Source: an uncultured Lachnospiraceae bacterium
GTDB taxonomy: Bacteria; Bacillota; Clostridia; Lachnospirales; Lachnospiraceae
Assembly: GCA_902781215.1 (NCBI GenBank)
Contig: CACZIO010000031.1
Location: 1-37,730, forward strand
Reading direction: 5' to 3'
Length of the DNA stretch: 37,730 nt
Shown here piece by piece: positions 1-8,993 of this stretch; the stretch's first letter is position 1, and each line of letters opens with the position of its first letter. A model generated the notes under the pieces. It did not search any database. It had not been told where the DNA came from and saw only the letters and a program-made list of their open reading frames with translations. The translations under genes and the position numbers were made by a program.

Positions 1-102
1 CCGGTCAAACGGGACAGCGGGCAAGTGTCTGCCCAGTGTCCGCGTAAGCGGCGCGAAGCCCCCGCCTCTAAGCGTATGCGTAGGCGGTGGGTCATTCACT
101 TT
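1..102. other. Hairpin-rich sequence downstream of azlD
   Basis: There is no gene here. The stretch holds two hairpins: a nested one near 13-45 (GGACA and TGTCC enclosing GGGCA and TGCCC), and CCGCCT paired with AGGCGG at about 64-97. On the minus strand it follows the azlD stop, but no clear T-run is seen, so it is not a confident intrinsic terminator. The loop contains CGTATGCGT, the reverse complement of a motif in the structured element near 9.39 kb. Confidence 0.35.
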
Positions 103-432
103 TCAGAACACACACTGTACAAGCAGCATGTAGATCAGGGTTCCTCCCAGAATACTAATGAGGGAATTGCGTCTCCAGACCTGCAGGCACACGACACAGA
201 CGCCTGCGATCAGCTCGGGAGCCCCGAAGGGCGCCGCCGCAAAGGAAATGTCCTTGAGGCAGTAAATGACCAGCATGCCGATGATGGCAGGCGGCAGGTC
301 CCTGCCCAGGTACAGAATATAGGGCGGGGTCTTTCTTTTTCCCGACCAGATCAGAAAAGGAAGAAAACGGAGCAGGATCGTGACAATGGACATGGCTGCG
401 ACCAGCAGGGCCGCGTGCGTATTTGAGATCAT
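103..432 (-). CDS. azlD: AzlD-family branched-chain amino acid transport protein
   Basis: This 109-residue hydrophobic protein has about four membrane segments, and its size and sequence match the AzlD (PF05437) small subunit of branched-chain amino acid exporters. It starts with an alternating hydrophobic segment (about residues 8-30) followed by a Lys/Arg turn near RKTPPY, which is typical of the family. Its ATG overlaps the azlC stop in an ATGA arrangement, so the two subunits are translationally coupled. Family knowledge says AzlC and AzlD together form an inner-membrane exporter. The substrate here is inferred only from the family. Confidence 0.88.
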   Translation of the reverse strand: MISNTHAALLVAAMSIVTILLRFLPFLIWSGKRKTPPYILYLGRDLPPAIIGMLVIYCLKDISFAAAPFGAPELIAGVCVVCLQVWRRNSLISILGGTLIYMLLVQCVF

Positions 433-1229
433 GCGCCCACCTCCTCTGTCTCCGGAATCCCGGCTGCTGCCTGTTCCGTCAAAACCTGGCTCTCACCTGA
501 AAAACCGCCGTTTTCTGCGCCGGCCGCACCCTTCGTCTCTTCGCCGGCAGGAAGATCCAGCCTGCCGCGAAGCAGGGTCAGGACCGCCGTGATGAGTACC
601 ATTGCGGGAATCAGGAACCTGCCCGGGCCGAACACGACACGGCAGATCAGGGTCGCCAGAAGGCCTGTCAGCGCCGGTATATGGTCGCCGCTCTCCAGCC
701 ACTGGCCGGTGAAGGCCGCGATAAAGAGGGCCGTCATGGAGAATTCGATGCCCTCCGTGCTGAAGGGGAGCACGGTTCCCAGCACACTCCCCAGAACGCT
801 TCCGCTGACCCAGTAGCAATGGCAGAACAAGGTCACCAGAAAGCGGAAAAACTGCGGATCAGAGCCCTCCGGAGCGGTCCCGTCCACCAGCAGGGTGTAG
901 ACCTCGTCCGTCAGGCCGAAGATCATGTAGGGCTTGAAGGGTCCCGCGTCCCGGTAGCGCTCGATCATGGAAATACTGTAAAAAAGATGCCTGGCATTGA
1001 CCATGATACTGGTCAGGATCCCCGTGATCAGGGACGCTCCCGCCGCCAGCATACTGACACCGACAAACTGCAGGGAGCCCGCGTAAATAAAGAGACTCAT
1101 GGCCAGGGCCCAGCCCAGTCCGTACCCGCTCTCCCGCAGGAGGATCCCGAACCCGGTCCCCAGGACGACATAGCCCGCCATGACCGGAATCGATTTAATA
1201 AAAGCCGCTTTCAAAGTTTTTCTATCCAT
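429..1229 (-). CDS. azlC: AzlC-family branched-chain amino acid permease
   Basis: This 266-residue integral membrane protein has the AzlC (PF03591) signature. The conserved N-terminal half includes GYVVLGTGFGILLRESG and IYAGSLQFVGVSML, followed by NARHLFYS, all typical of the large subunit of branched-chain amino acid export systems. The open frame runs further upstream, but those residues merely overlap the end of the glucosidase gene. The ATG at 1229 is preferred because it overlaps the upstream stop by 8 bases and begins exactly at the conserved domain. A Glu/Ala/Gly-rich C-terminal tail follows the last membrane segment. It is coupled to azlD by an ATGA overlap. Confidence 0.87.
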   Translation of the reverse strand: MDRKTLKAAFIKSIPVMAGYVVLGTGFGILLRESGYGLGWALAMSLFIYAGSLQFVGVSMLAAGASLITGILTSIMVNARHLFYSISMIERYRDAGPFKPYMIFGLTDEVYTLLVDGTAPEGSDPQFFRFLVTLFCHCYWVSGSVLGSVLGTVLPFSTEGIEFSMTALFIAAFTGQWLESGDHIPALTGLLATLICRVVFGPGRFLIPAMVLITAVLTLLRGRLDLPAGEETKGAAGAENGGFSGESQVLTEQAAAGIPETEEVGA

Positions 1230-2973
1230 CTTTTCTGTCCCGCAAAACAAGTGCTTCATAAGGCCGCAGCTGCCCCTCCGGAAGACCGGGATAATTGCCG
1301 ATGAGCCGTGATGCCCCCGCTTCAAGCGCCTCAGATACTTCTGCCGGGAGCGGAGCCGTCTCCCGGGTGAAATTGCAGAAGACGAGAAGCCGGTCCTCCG
1401 GTCTGCAGTTTCCTTCTTTTCCGCACTCCTGTTTATCTCTCGCTTTTTCACCCGATCCGGTGCGCATATAGGCGAAAACCTGTTTGTCGTCCGGCTGCAG
1501 GAGTTCGAAGCGGCCCTCCACCATGACCGGCAAAGTGTGGCGCAGGCGGATCAGTTCCCGGTAGTAGGCAAAGACAGAGTTCTCATCGTCCATCTGTGCA
1601 GCTGCATTGATCTCTGTGTAGTTGGGATTGACGCCGATCCAGGGTGTGCCGTCTGAGAATCCGGCATTGGGGCTGCTGTCCCACTGCATGGGTGTACGGG
1701 CATTGTCGCGGCTGACTGCCTGCAGGTATCCCATGACCGTTTCCTCCGGCAGCCCCTCCTGCCGCGTCAGAAAATCATAGGTCTGCAGACTCTCAATGTC
1801 CCGGTACTGGCCGATTTCCGACATGCGGGCATTGGTCATGCCCAGCTCTTCCCCCTGGTAGATATAGGGTGTTCCCTTCATGAAATGCAGGCAGGTAGCC
1901 AGCATCTTGGCCGAAAGGACCCTGTAGCGGGGCGAGTCATTTCCGAATCTGGAGACACACCGGGGCTGATCGTGGTTATCCAGATAAAGACTGTTCCATC
2001 CTCTTCCCTCAAGACCATACTGCCATTTGGAAAGGATTTGCCGCAGCTCCGGCATGGACAGGGCAGGCCGGTCCCATTTATCATATTTTGTGCTGCCCTG
2101 CGTGCTGCCGCTGACATGCTCGAACTGGAAAACCATGTTGAGCTCCCGGCGTGAGGGATCCGTGAACAGGACCGCCTCTTCTACACCTGCGCCGGGGCAT
2201 TCTCCTACTGTTACCAGGGGATAGCGGGACAGAACGCGCTCGTTCATCTGACGAAGATAGGAATGCAGGCGGGGTCCGTTGCAGCAGGTGGAGGCGGTGA
2301 AACCGCCCGGCATCTCCGGCCCGTCCGGCAGTCCATCCGGCTTGGAGATCATGCTGATCACATCCATGCGGAAGCCATCGATCCCTTTTTCACACCACCA
2401 GTTCATCATGTCAAAAACATCATCGCGCACTGAAGGATTGTCCCAGTTCAGATCGGGCTGCTTGCGGGAAAATAGATGCAGGTAATACTGCCCGCTTGTT
2501 TCGTCCCATTCCCAAGCCGGACCGCCGAAGGCGGAAGCCCACCGGTTCGGAGGATTCCCGTTGCTGTCTGCATCCCGCCAGATATAGTAATCCCGTCTGG
2601 GATTATCCCTGCTGCTCCGGCTCTCCCGGAACCAGGCGTGCTCATCCGAGGTGTGATTCACGACCAGGTCCATCACGATCCTGATCCCGCGGGCATGGGC
2701 CTCTGACAGCATCCGGTCAAAATCCTCCATGGTGCCGAACTCCGGGTTGATCGCCCGGTAATCACTGATATCATAGCCGTTGTCATCTCCGGGGGACTGA
2801 TAGACGGGCGAAAGCCACAGTATATCGACACCGAGTTTTTTCAGATAGTCCAGCCTGGAAGTAATACCGTTCAGATCCCCGATCCCGTCTCCGTTGGAAT
2901 CGCAAAAACTGCGGGGATAGATCTGGTATACAACTGCGTTCTTCCACCAGAGGGTTTCGTTATTTGTTTTCAT
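1222..2973 (-). CDS. GH13 alpha-glucosidase (oligo-1,6-glucosidase-like)
   Basis: This 583-residue cytoplasmic glycoside hydrolase is of the oligo-1,6-glucosidase / alpha-glucosidase type. It would release glucose from isomaltose- or maltose-type oligosaccharides. The (beta/alpha)8 barrel begins at WWKNAVVYQIYPRSF, with the calcium-site-like DSNGDGIGD at about 25-33. Catalytic residues are visible: nucleophile D204 in GFRMDV, acid/base E258 in TVGE, and transition-state stabiliser D335 in LDNHDQ. The first conserved His is in VVNHTSD. The start at 2973 is chosen because AAAAGGAGAT lies just upstream; the longer frame to 3024 has no such site. It overlaps azlC by 8 bases and so heads a three-gene operon. 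Confidence 0.93.
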   Translation of the reverse strand: MKTNNETLWWKNAVVYQIYPRSFCDSNGDGIGDLNGITSRLDYLKKLGVDILWLSPVYQSPGDDNGYDISDYRAINPEFGTMEDFDRMLSEAHARGIRIVMDLVVNHTSDEHAWFRESRSSRDNPRRDYYIWRDADSNGNPPNRWASAFGGPAWEWDETSGQYYLHLFSRKQPDLNWDNPSVRDDVFDMMNWWCEKGIDGFRMDVISMISKPDGLPDGPEMPGGFTASTCCNGPRLHSYLRQMNERVLSRYPLVTVGECPGAGVEEAVLFTDPSRRELNMVFQFEHVSGSTQGSTKYDKWDRPALSMPELRQILSKWQYGLEGRGWNSLYLDNHDQPRCVSRFGNDSPRYRVLSAKMLATCLHFMKGTPYIYQGEELGMTNARMSEIGQYRDIESLQTYDFLTRQEGLPEETVMGYLQAVSRDNARTPMQWDSSPNAGFSDGTPWIGVNPNYTEINAAAQMDDENSVFAYYRELIRLRHTLPVMVEGRFELLQPDDKQVFAYMRTGSGEKARDKQECGKEGNCRPEDRLLVFCNFTRETAPLPAEVSEALEAGASRLIGNYPGLPEGQLRPYEALVLRDRKDG

Positions 2974-3146
2974 CAAATCTCCTTTTACCTGCAGGTTTTT
3001 CGACCTGTACGATTGAAAAAACACCGGCGCATTCTCGTGACTTTAGAGTCGTGTGAGTCTTCACGTGTGCCCCCTGTCAGGAATAAGCTTGCGTTTTTTG
3101 GGTGCCGGATGATGCCTTGAATCAAGGCATAAAAAAGCATAAGATA

Positions 3147-3183
3147 AATAGACCTGCGTCTCTTAAGAGAGTGCAGGTCTATT
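3147..3183 (-). terminator. Probable intrinsic terminator after the LUD gene
   Basis: There is an 11-bp stem, AATAGACCTGC paired with GCAGGTCTATT, whose loop contains a TCTCTTAAGAGA palindrome. On the minus strand it is followed by a T-rich tract (TTTATCTTATGCTTTTTT). It lies between the LUD-protein stop and the glucosidase operon, which are co-oriented. A second small palindrome (GCCTTGA/TCAAGGC) sits at 3113-3130. Confidence 0.6.
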
Positions 3184-3310
3184 CTTCAGTCACAGGTTCC
3201 GCCCCGCCGGGACAGCCCTGCCCCGCTGCAGATCACTATGCTTTTTCCACGAAATGCTTTTTTCATAAAACTTTTCACAAAATCGCTTTCACGAGAGGGG
3301 GCAAGAGGGC

Positions 3311-3940
3311 TCAGAAGCCAAGACAATCATTGACCAGAATGACATGGATCCTGCCGGGGTGTTTGGAGAAGCGGGTGATCAGGAACTGGCAGCAGATGGT
3401 GTCGGGGGACTTGCAGTTCATGCAGGAGCCGGTCTTCGCGCAGGGGGTGTCGAGCCCGAAGCGCTGGGCGTTGATCGGGGCGGCGACGTTGCGGGCGCGC
3501 TTCATGGCGCCGTCGACGTCATCGCAGATCTTGTTCATGCCGACGATGAAGAGGACATGTTTGGGTCCCTGGGCAATGGCGGAGACGCGGTTGGCGTTGC
3601 CGTCGATGTTGACGATGATGCCGTCCTCGGTCATGGCGTTGGCGCTGACAAGGAACCAGTCCGCATCATAAGCCGCCAGCATGGCCGCGCGCTTGTCCTC
3701 CATCTTGTCGCGGTCAATAAAGGTATAGTTTCCGTCCGCGAGGGCCTGGGGCAGGCCGATCTCATGGGCGCTCATAGCGCCGCCCATGGTCGCTGTGCTC
3801 CCCTCCGGGATCAGGGACAGGGCGATCTTCAGCGCCTCCTCCTTGTCCTTCGCGTAATAGGCGGACATGTTGCGGGACTCCAGTCCCTTCATCACCTTCT
3901 TTGCCAGCAGATCGTTGCGCTTGATAATATTCTCGTTCAT
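3311..3940 (-). CDS. LUD-domain (DUF162) protein, lactate-utilisation-like
   Basis: This 209-residue protein matches the LUD domain family (LutC/YkgG-like, PF02589). The N-terminal part pairs lysines and acidic residues (NDLLAKKVMKGLESRNM). A glycine-rich strand, TATMGGAMSAHEIGL, resembles the nucleotide- or substrate-binding region of the family. FLVSANAMTEDGIIVNIDG and KHVLFIVGMNKI are typical core strands. The C-terminus carries a Cys cluster (CAKTGSCMNCKSPDTICC) that is common in the small clostridial members. The ATG at 3940 has GAGGAGG upstream and starts at the domain. It appears to be a single-gene unit. The actual substrate in this subfamily is not known. Confidence 0.8.
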   Translation of the reverse strand: MNENIIKRNDLLAKKVMKGLESRNMSAYYAKDKEEALKIALSLIPEGSTATMGGAMSAHEIGLPQALADGNYTFIDRDKMEDKRAAMLAAYDADWFLVSANAMTEDGIIVNIDGNANRVSAIAQGPKHVLFIVGMNKICDDVDGAMKRARNVAAPINAQRFGLDTPCAKTGSCMNCKSPDTICCQFLITRFSKHPGRIHVILVNDCLGF

Positions 3941-4415
3941 GTTTTCCTCCTCATTTGTTTTTCTATTGAGAATGATGTTTGAAAACAGGGTCTGTTTTTC
4001 TGTCTGAATTACACCGCCTAAACGCCTGTATGCGTAACAGTATGCCGGCGCCGGAATATACGGAATATAATGTCCGGATCCGGCGTCCGGAAACCGCTGC
4101 CTGCTTTCGGCGCCTGTTTCTGTCTCCTGCATCCGGCGTTCGAAATGCGGTGTCTGAAATCTTTTATCAGAATACAAGTTTTTGCTTTTGTGGTAAAGTA
4201 GAAACGGAAAAAAAGATGCGGCTGTCACTTGCAGGGGTTTGTGCCGCGGGACTCCCTAACCTTCTGTCATCCCTGGAAGAATTCACCTTTATTGCAGGGG
4301 GTTGTGCCGCGGATGCGTCCCGAACCTCCTGCCATCCCTGGAAGATTTCACCTCTACAAACTTTTCCCAAAGGAGCCGCAGACATCATCTATGCAAAAAA
4401 CAGGATGGAGATCAT
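3941..4415. other. Divergent intergenic region between LUD gene and GH3 gene
   Basis: This is a 475-bp region between divergent genes with no convincing coding sequence. Its right part (4231-4359) holds a two-copy tandem repeat described separately. An extended -10-like TGGTAAAGT lies near 4190-4200 on the plus strand, but no good -35 box is seen, so no promoter is called. Confidence 0.5.
4231..4359 (+). repeat. Two imperfect tandem repeats of about 63-66 bp upstream of the GH3 gene
   Basis: Copy one (4231-4293) and copy two (4294-4359) both begin GCAGGGG, share TTGTGCCGCGG, and later CATCCCTGGAAGA followed by TTCACCT. They differ by a few substitutions and small insertions. They end about 56 bases before the start codon of the beta-glucosidase gene, a place where duplicated regulator sites could lie. 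The 13-mer CTGCCATCCCTGG of copy two also occurs at 23453-23465. Confidence 0.75.
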
Positions 4416-6998
4416 ATGAGTAAAACGATTACAAGACAGATCAAAGCCGCCATGCTCCCCGGGACCGCCTCCGACGCGCTGCAGGATTACGAGATCCGGC
4501 ACATGGCGCTCGCCCGCCGCGCGGCGGCAGAGGGCTTTGTGCTCCTGGAGAACAAAAACAGCCTCCTCCCCCTGCAGAGGGGCTGCCGTCTTGCCCTCTA
4601 CGGGGCGGGCGCCTCGCAGACCATCAAGGGCGGGACCGGCTCCGGCGACGTCAATGAGCGGCACAGCGTGACCATTTACGAGGGCCTGCGGGAAGCCGGA
4701 TTTGAGATCACCACCGAGGACTGGATCCGGGAATACGACCGGATCTATGATAAGGCCCGCCTGGCCTGGCGGGACGTGATCCTGGCGAAAGCCAATTCGG
4801 GCGATCCCAATATGTATTTTTTCAATGCCTATTCGACGACCCCCTTCTATCTGCCCGCGGGTCCGGAAGTCACCCCGACCGACGCGGACACGGCCGTCTA
4901 TGTCCTCAGCAGGATCGCGGGGGAAAACGCGGACCGCACAGTCAGCGGCGGCGACTACCTGCTCAGTGACGAAGAGGAGAGCATCCTGGCGGACATCTGC
5001 CGCCTGTACAGGCATGTCATCCTCCTGATCAACACCGGGGGCGTCGTGGACCTAGGCTTTCTGGACAAATATGACAAGATCGAGGCGGTCCTCTACATCT
5101 CCCAGCCCGGCATGGAGGGCGGCAATGCGGTAGCGGATGTCCTGACGGGCGCCGTCACGCCCTGCGGAAAGCTGACCGACACCTGGGCCCGGCACTACGA
5201 CGACTACCCGACCGCGCCCTCTTTCCGGGAAATGGCCTCCGTCAGGGACAAGGCATATTACCGGGAGGGCATCTACGTCGGCTACCGCTATTTTGACAGC
5301 TTCGGTGTTCCGGCCAGGTACCTCTTTGGCGACGGCCTCTCCTACACCACCTTTTCCATCGAGATGACCGGCCTTCAGACGGAATCCTGTGGAAATAAGG
5401 ACCTGCAGACGGAGTCCGACGGACAGGTCACTGTCAGGGCCCGCGTCACCAACACCGGCACCGAATACAGCGGCCGGGAGGTCGTCCAGCTCTACGTCTC
5501 CCTCCCCGACGGCGCCCTTGAAAAAGAAAAGCGCCGCCTGGCCGCCTTTGCCAAAACCAGGGTCCTGGCCCCCGGCGAAAGCCAGGAACTGCCCCTCACC
5601 TTCACTGCGGAAGACCTGGCCTCCTACGCGGAGGACCGCAGCGCCTGGATCCTGGAGCCCGGCCTCTACGGCCTCTGGATCGGCGGATCCCTGCGGACCA
5701 GTTCTCTCTGCGCGGCCCTCTCCCTTGCAGAAGAAAAAGTGCTCGCCCTGACCGCACCGGTGTGCCCGCTCCGGGAAGAGCTGGAGGAGCTGCACCGGAC
5801 AACCTTCATGCCCGGAGAACCCGGAACGCCCGCCCTTCCCGAAGGCCTGCCCCTGCAGGCCTGGGACCTGTCCCGAGTGGAGACGGTGAAAATAGAAAAT
5901 ACAGAAAGACCTGCGGCAGCAGGTGAATCCGGAACAGGAACAGCCGGATCGGATCAGGCCCGCGTGACATTGCAGGCAGAGGCGGACAAGCTCGTCCGGT
6001 CGCTCAGCACAGACCAGCTCATCCATCTTGCCGTAGGCAGGCCCATGGAGGACATAGACAGCGCCCTGGGGGCAGCCGGCGTCTCTGTACCCGGCTCCGC
6101 GGGCGAAACCAGCGGATGCGCGCTGGACCAGGGGGTCGCGCAGATCGCCCTGGCGGACGGGCCTGCGGGCCTGCGCCTCTGCCGCGAGTACTATGTCCGG
6201 GACGGACACGCCATTGCCATGCCTCCGGAAACCAGCCTGGAGCACGGTCTCTTTGCGGACGGTATGGAGTTCGAGGGCGAAAAAAGGTACCAGTTCTGCA
6301 CGGCGGTCCCGGTGGGGACCCTTCTGGCCCAGACCTGGGATCCGGCGCTCATCGAAGAGATCGGCGACCTGATCGGCGATGAAATGCAGCGCTTCGGCGT
6401 CACCCTCTGGCTGGCGCCCGGCATGAACATCCACCGCGACCCCCTCTGCGGACGAAATTTTGAATATTACTCGGAGGATCCCCTGATCAGCGGCATCGCG
6501 GCCGCAGCAGTCACCAGGGGTGTCCAGCGCCATCCCGGCTGCGGCACCACCATCAAGCACTTCTGCTGCAACAACCAGGAGGACAACCGCATGTTCCGCG
6601 ACAGCGTCGTTTCCGAGCGGGCGCTGCGCGAGATCTACCTGCGCGGATTCGGGATCGCGATCCGCAGGTCCCACCCCCTCTCCATGATGACCAGCTACAA
6701 TCTGGTCAACGGAATCCACGCGGCCAACAGCTATGACCTCTGCACCCGCATCGCGCGGGAGGAATTCGGCTTTGACGGCTTCATCATGACCGACTGGACC
6801 ACGACCGAGCAGGGCCCCGACTGCACGGCGGCCGGCTGCATCCGCGCCGGAAACGACATGATCATGCCCGGACGCTATTCCGACCACGACAGCATCCGCG
6901 ACGCCCTCGCCGACGGCTCCCTCTCCCTCGACCAGCTGCGGGCCTGCGTCACCCGGATCGTCCGCGTCATCTTGCAGTCGGACCGCTATGTCCACTGA
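4416..6998 (+). CDS. GH3 beta-glucosidase with swapped domain order
   Basis: This 860-residue family 3 glycoside hydrolase has no signal peptide, so it is probably cytoplasmic. The usual GH3 order is reversed. The C-terminal alpha/beta sandwich comes first (about residues 40-330, with ALYGAGASQTIKGGTGSGDV), then a fibronectin-III-like domain (about 355-450, with GREVVQLYVS). The catalytic TIM barrel comes last (from about 560), carrying KHFCCNNQEDNR and the nucleophile motif MTDW with Asp near 793. This order is known from Ruminococcus albus and Butyrivibrio beta-glucosidases. A low-conservation linker (about 455-560) joins the halves. The ATG at 4416 is chosen for GGAG five bases upstream; the longer frame runs into the tandem repeat. 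Confidence 0.92.
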   Translation: MSKTITRQIKAAMLPGTASDALQDYEIRHMALARRAAAEGFVLLENKNSLLPLQRGCRLALYGAGASQTIKGGTGSGDVNERHSVTIYEGLREAGFEITTEDWIREYDRIYDKARLAWRDVILAKANSGDPNMYFFNAYSTTPFYLPAGPEVTPTDADTAVYVLSRIAGENADRTVSGGDYLLSDEEESILADICRLYRHVILLINTGGVVDLGFLDKYDKIEAVLYISQPGMEGGNAVADVLTGAVTPCGKLTDTWARHYDDYPTAPSFREMASVRDKAYYREGIYVGYRYFDSFGVPARYLFGDGLSYTTFSIEMTGLQTESCGNKDLQTESDGQVTVRARVTNTGTEYSGREVVQLYVSLPDGALEKEKRRLAAFAKTRVLAPGESQELPLTFTAEDLASYAEDRSAWILEPGLYGLWIGGSLRTSSLCAALSLAEEKVLALTAPVCPLREELEELHRTTFMPGEPGTPALPEGLPLQAWDLSRVETVKIENTERPAAAGESGTGTAGSDQARVTLQAEADKLVRSLSTDQLIHLAVGRPMEDIDSALGAAGVSVPGSAGETSGCALDQGVAQIALADGPAGLRLCREYYVRDGHAIAMPPETSLEHGLFADGMEFEGEKRYQFCTAVPVGTLLAQTWDPALIEEIGDLIGDEMQRFGVTLWLAPGMNIHRDPLCGRNFEYYSEDPLISGIAAAAVTRGVQRHPGCGTTIKHFCCNNQEDNRMFRDSVVSERALREIYLRGFGIAIRRSHPLSMMTSYNLVNGIHAANSYDLCTRIAREEFGFDGFIMTDWTTTEQGPDCTAAGCIRAGNDMIMPGRYSDHDSIRDALADGSLSLDQLRACVTRIVRVILQSDRYVH

Positions 6999-7108
6999 CA
7001 CAGAAGAATAAACATACAACCTGTAAAACAGGTAAAAAAACAGACAAAGCGATGAATCGAATATCTCCATCGCATCACTGACCCGAAAATCGGAATTCAC
7101 CCACAATC

Positions 7109-8653
7109 ATGAAGAATAAACCCATATACAGACGTAAAACAGACACCCGCACCGACAATGTGCCTGCTGCGAATAGAAACCGCCGCAGACACTGTACAGG
7201 CAGGGCGCTGTCCCTGCCTTTTCCCGCCGCAGCCCGGCTGATCCCGGTGCTTTTGCTGGTCCCGATGCTTCTTCTGACCACCGGCTGCACGGGAATATCT
7301 TCCGGGCAGCCCGGGGCAGACACAGTGACCACTGACAGCTCCCTGACAGAATCCATACAGACACCGACCGCCCCTGGCACAGCCGCAGCCGCGCAGGAAA
7401 CCGCAGATACCGGTTCTTCCGCCGCAGAATCCGCACAGTCATCGCAATCTGCACAATCTGCTGTAGAAGCCCCCACGGAAACCGCTCCTGACAAGTCAGG
7501 AACATCAGCAGGATCAGAGACTTCCACAGAATCAGAGACTTCCGCAGAATCGGCAGCGGCAGAGGCAGCAACAGAGATCACCTTCACAGCTGTCGGCGAC
7601 AACCTGATCAATGAAGTCCTCTACGGCCAGGCCGCGGAATATGCCGCCAAAAGCAACACCGGTGAAGCCTGGGATTTTGCGCCCTGCTACGCATCCGTCG
7701 CCCCCTTTATCAGGGAGCACGACGTCAACTGGATCGATATCGAGACGCTGATGACCGATACCCTGGAGCCCTCCGGCTACCCCGCCTTCTCCACGCCGGG
7801 CGCAAGCGGCCGGGCCCTGTACGACGCCGGATGGCGCGTCTTCAGCATCTGCAGCAACCACACCTACGATCTGGGGACAGACGGGATCACTGAGACACTC
7901 GCCTTCTGGGACGAGATGGCGGTGCAGGCCCATGGACAGAGCCCGGGAGATATCTGCTGGACAGGGCTGTGGCGGAACGGCACCGAAGACCAGATCCCCG
8001 TCCTGGAGTGCAAGGGCAAAAAGCTTGCTTTTCTCACTTACACCTACGGCACCAACGACATCGAGCTCCCTGAGGACGCCCCCGCACACGTGATATACCT
8101 CTCTGAAGAAGACAAGATCGCCCGCCAGATCCGGCTGGCCCATGAACAGGCGGATGCAGTCATCGTGAGCCTTCACTGGGGCGAGGAATACAGCCATATT
8201 CCCACACAGGATCAGCGGGATCTGGCGCAGCGTGTGGCCGACATGGGCGCTGATCTGATCATCGGCGGCCACCCGCATGTCGTCCAGCCCGCCGAGATGC
8301 TGACAGCCGCCGACGGCCGAAAGGTATTCTGCGCCTATTCGCTGGGAAATTTCATCTGCGCGCAGAATGCGATGCCGGATCCGGATGCCATGATCGGTCT
8401 CCTGCTCTCCTGCACCTTCCGCTTTGACCCGGAGGGACAGGTCACGGTCGCTGACCCGCAGCTGATCCCCATCCTTTCCGACTACAAGGAGGATTACGCG
8501 GATGACCATGTCGTCCTGTACAGGGATTATTCGGAGGAGGAAGCCCTGGCCCACGGCATGCGGTCCATGTTTGACTTCACACAGTTTGATTACGACTATG
8601 TGCGCAGCATGCTCACCAGGGTCGTAGGCAAAAAATACCTGCAGCTGCCCTGA
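7109..8653 (+). CDS. CapA-like (PGA_cap) metallophosphatase-fold lipoprotein
   Basis: This 514-residue protein has the CapA / poly-gamma-glutamate synthesis fold (PF09587). An Arg-rich N-region and hydrophobic segment end in the lipobox LTTGC (Cys60), predicting an exported lipoprotein. A Ser/Thr/Glu/Ala-rich spacer follows (about 65-152). The domain from about 153 shows the metal-site motifs AVGDNL, CSNHTYDLGTDG, SLHWGEEY and GGHPHVVQP, then YSLGNF. The signal region is unusually long (59 residues) and no Shine-Dalgarno is obvious, so the start is uncertain. It lies 110 bp after the GH3 gene, and a terminator follows 40 bp after the stop. Family members act on cell-surface polymers; the substrate here is unknown. 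Confidence 0.85.
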   Translation: MKNKPIYRRKTDTRTDNVPAANRNRRRHCTGRALSLPFPAAARLIPVLLLVPMLLLTTGCTGISSGQPGADTVTTDSSLTESIQTPTAPGTAAAAQETADTGSSAAESAQSSQSAQSAVEAPTETAPDKSGTSAGSETSTESETSAESAAAEAATEITFTAVGDNLINEVLYGQAAEYAAKSNTGEAWDFAPCYASVAPFIREHDVNWIDIETLMTDTLEPSGYPAFSTPGASGRALYDAGWRVFSICSNHTYDLGTDGITETLAFWDEMAVQAHGQSPGDICWTGLWRNGTEDQIPVLECKGKKLAFLTYTYGTNDIELPEDAPAHVIYLSEEDKIARQIRLAHEQADAVIVSLHWGEEYSHIPTQDQRDLAQRVADMGADLIIGGHPHVVQPAEMLTAADGRKVFCAYSLGNFICAQNAMPDPDAMIGLLLSCTFRFDPEGQVTVADPQLIPILSDYKEDYADDHVVLYRDYSEEEALAHGMRSMFDFTQFDYDYVRSMLTRVVGKKYLQLP

Positions 8654-8692
8654 GGACGACAGCATCGGTACTGACTGAATGTTATTATATCT

Positions 8693-8722
8693 GCCTGCGT
8701 CGGATAGACTGCAGGCTTTTTT
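8693..8722 (+). terminator. Intrinsic terminator after the CapA-like gene
   Basis: The stem GCCTGC/GCAGGC with a 12-base loop is directly followed by six T residues. It lies 40 bp downstream of the CapA-like stop codon. Confidence 0.75.
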
Positions 8723-8897
8723 GATTACATGGGCATGGGACGGACAGCAGGCTTTTGGGGCCGCCTGCGCCTGCCGAACTGTATAGTTTCATGCGTCAGA
8801 CTGTGCTTCTCCACATGTCATTTTTATACATACACGCCGCTCTGTCCATGCAGCGCATTGCCGCTTTAAATTGTTAAAGAAAAATTACAAAATCGTA

Positions 8898-8927
8898 TTG
8901 ACAACTTCGGTTTTACGGTGCTACCAT
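8898..8927 (+). promoter_or_regulatory. SigmaA-type promoter of the Phe-leader / paaK operon
   Basis: A consensus -35 box TTGACA at 8898-8903 is separated by 18 bases from an extended -10 box, TGCTACCAT (hexamer TACCAT at 8922-8927). Transcription would start near 8934, giving about 190 untranslated bases before the leader peptide at 9126. The region from 8723 to 8897 holds nothing else that I can identify. Confidence 0.6.
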
Positions 8928-8954
8928 TCTCGATAAGTTGCAGCAGCTTGAAAC

Positions 8955-8993
8955 TATTCACTGGATTCACAGTTACATATTCACTGGATTCAC
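8955..8993 (+). repeat. 16-bp direct repeat just downstream of the paaK-operon promoter
   Basis: TATTCACTGGATTCAC occurs perfectly at 8955-8970 and 8978-8993, a 23-bp period or about two helical turns. It covers roughly +21 to +60 of the predicted transcript. Both a DNA operator and an RNA role are possible. Confidence 0.8.

Noticed and set aside
5052-7106. Long minus-strand open frame opposite the GH3 gene
   Set aside because: It mirrors the codon bias of the GH3 gene, has no ribosome site and no recognisable domain, while the plus strand encodes clear GH3 motifs.
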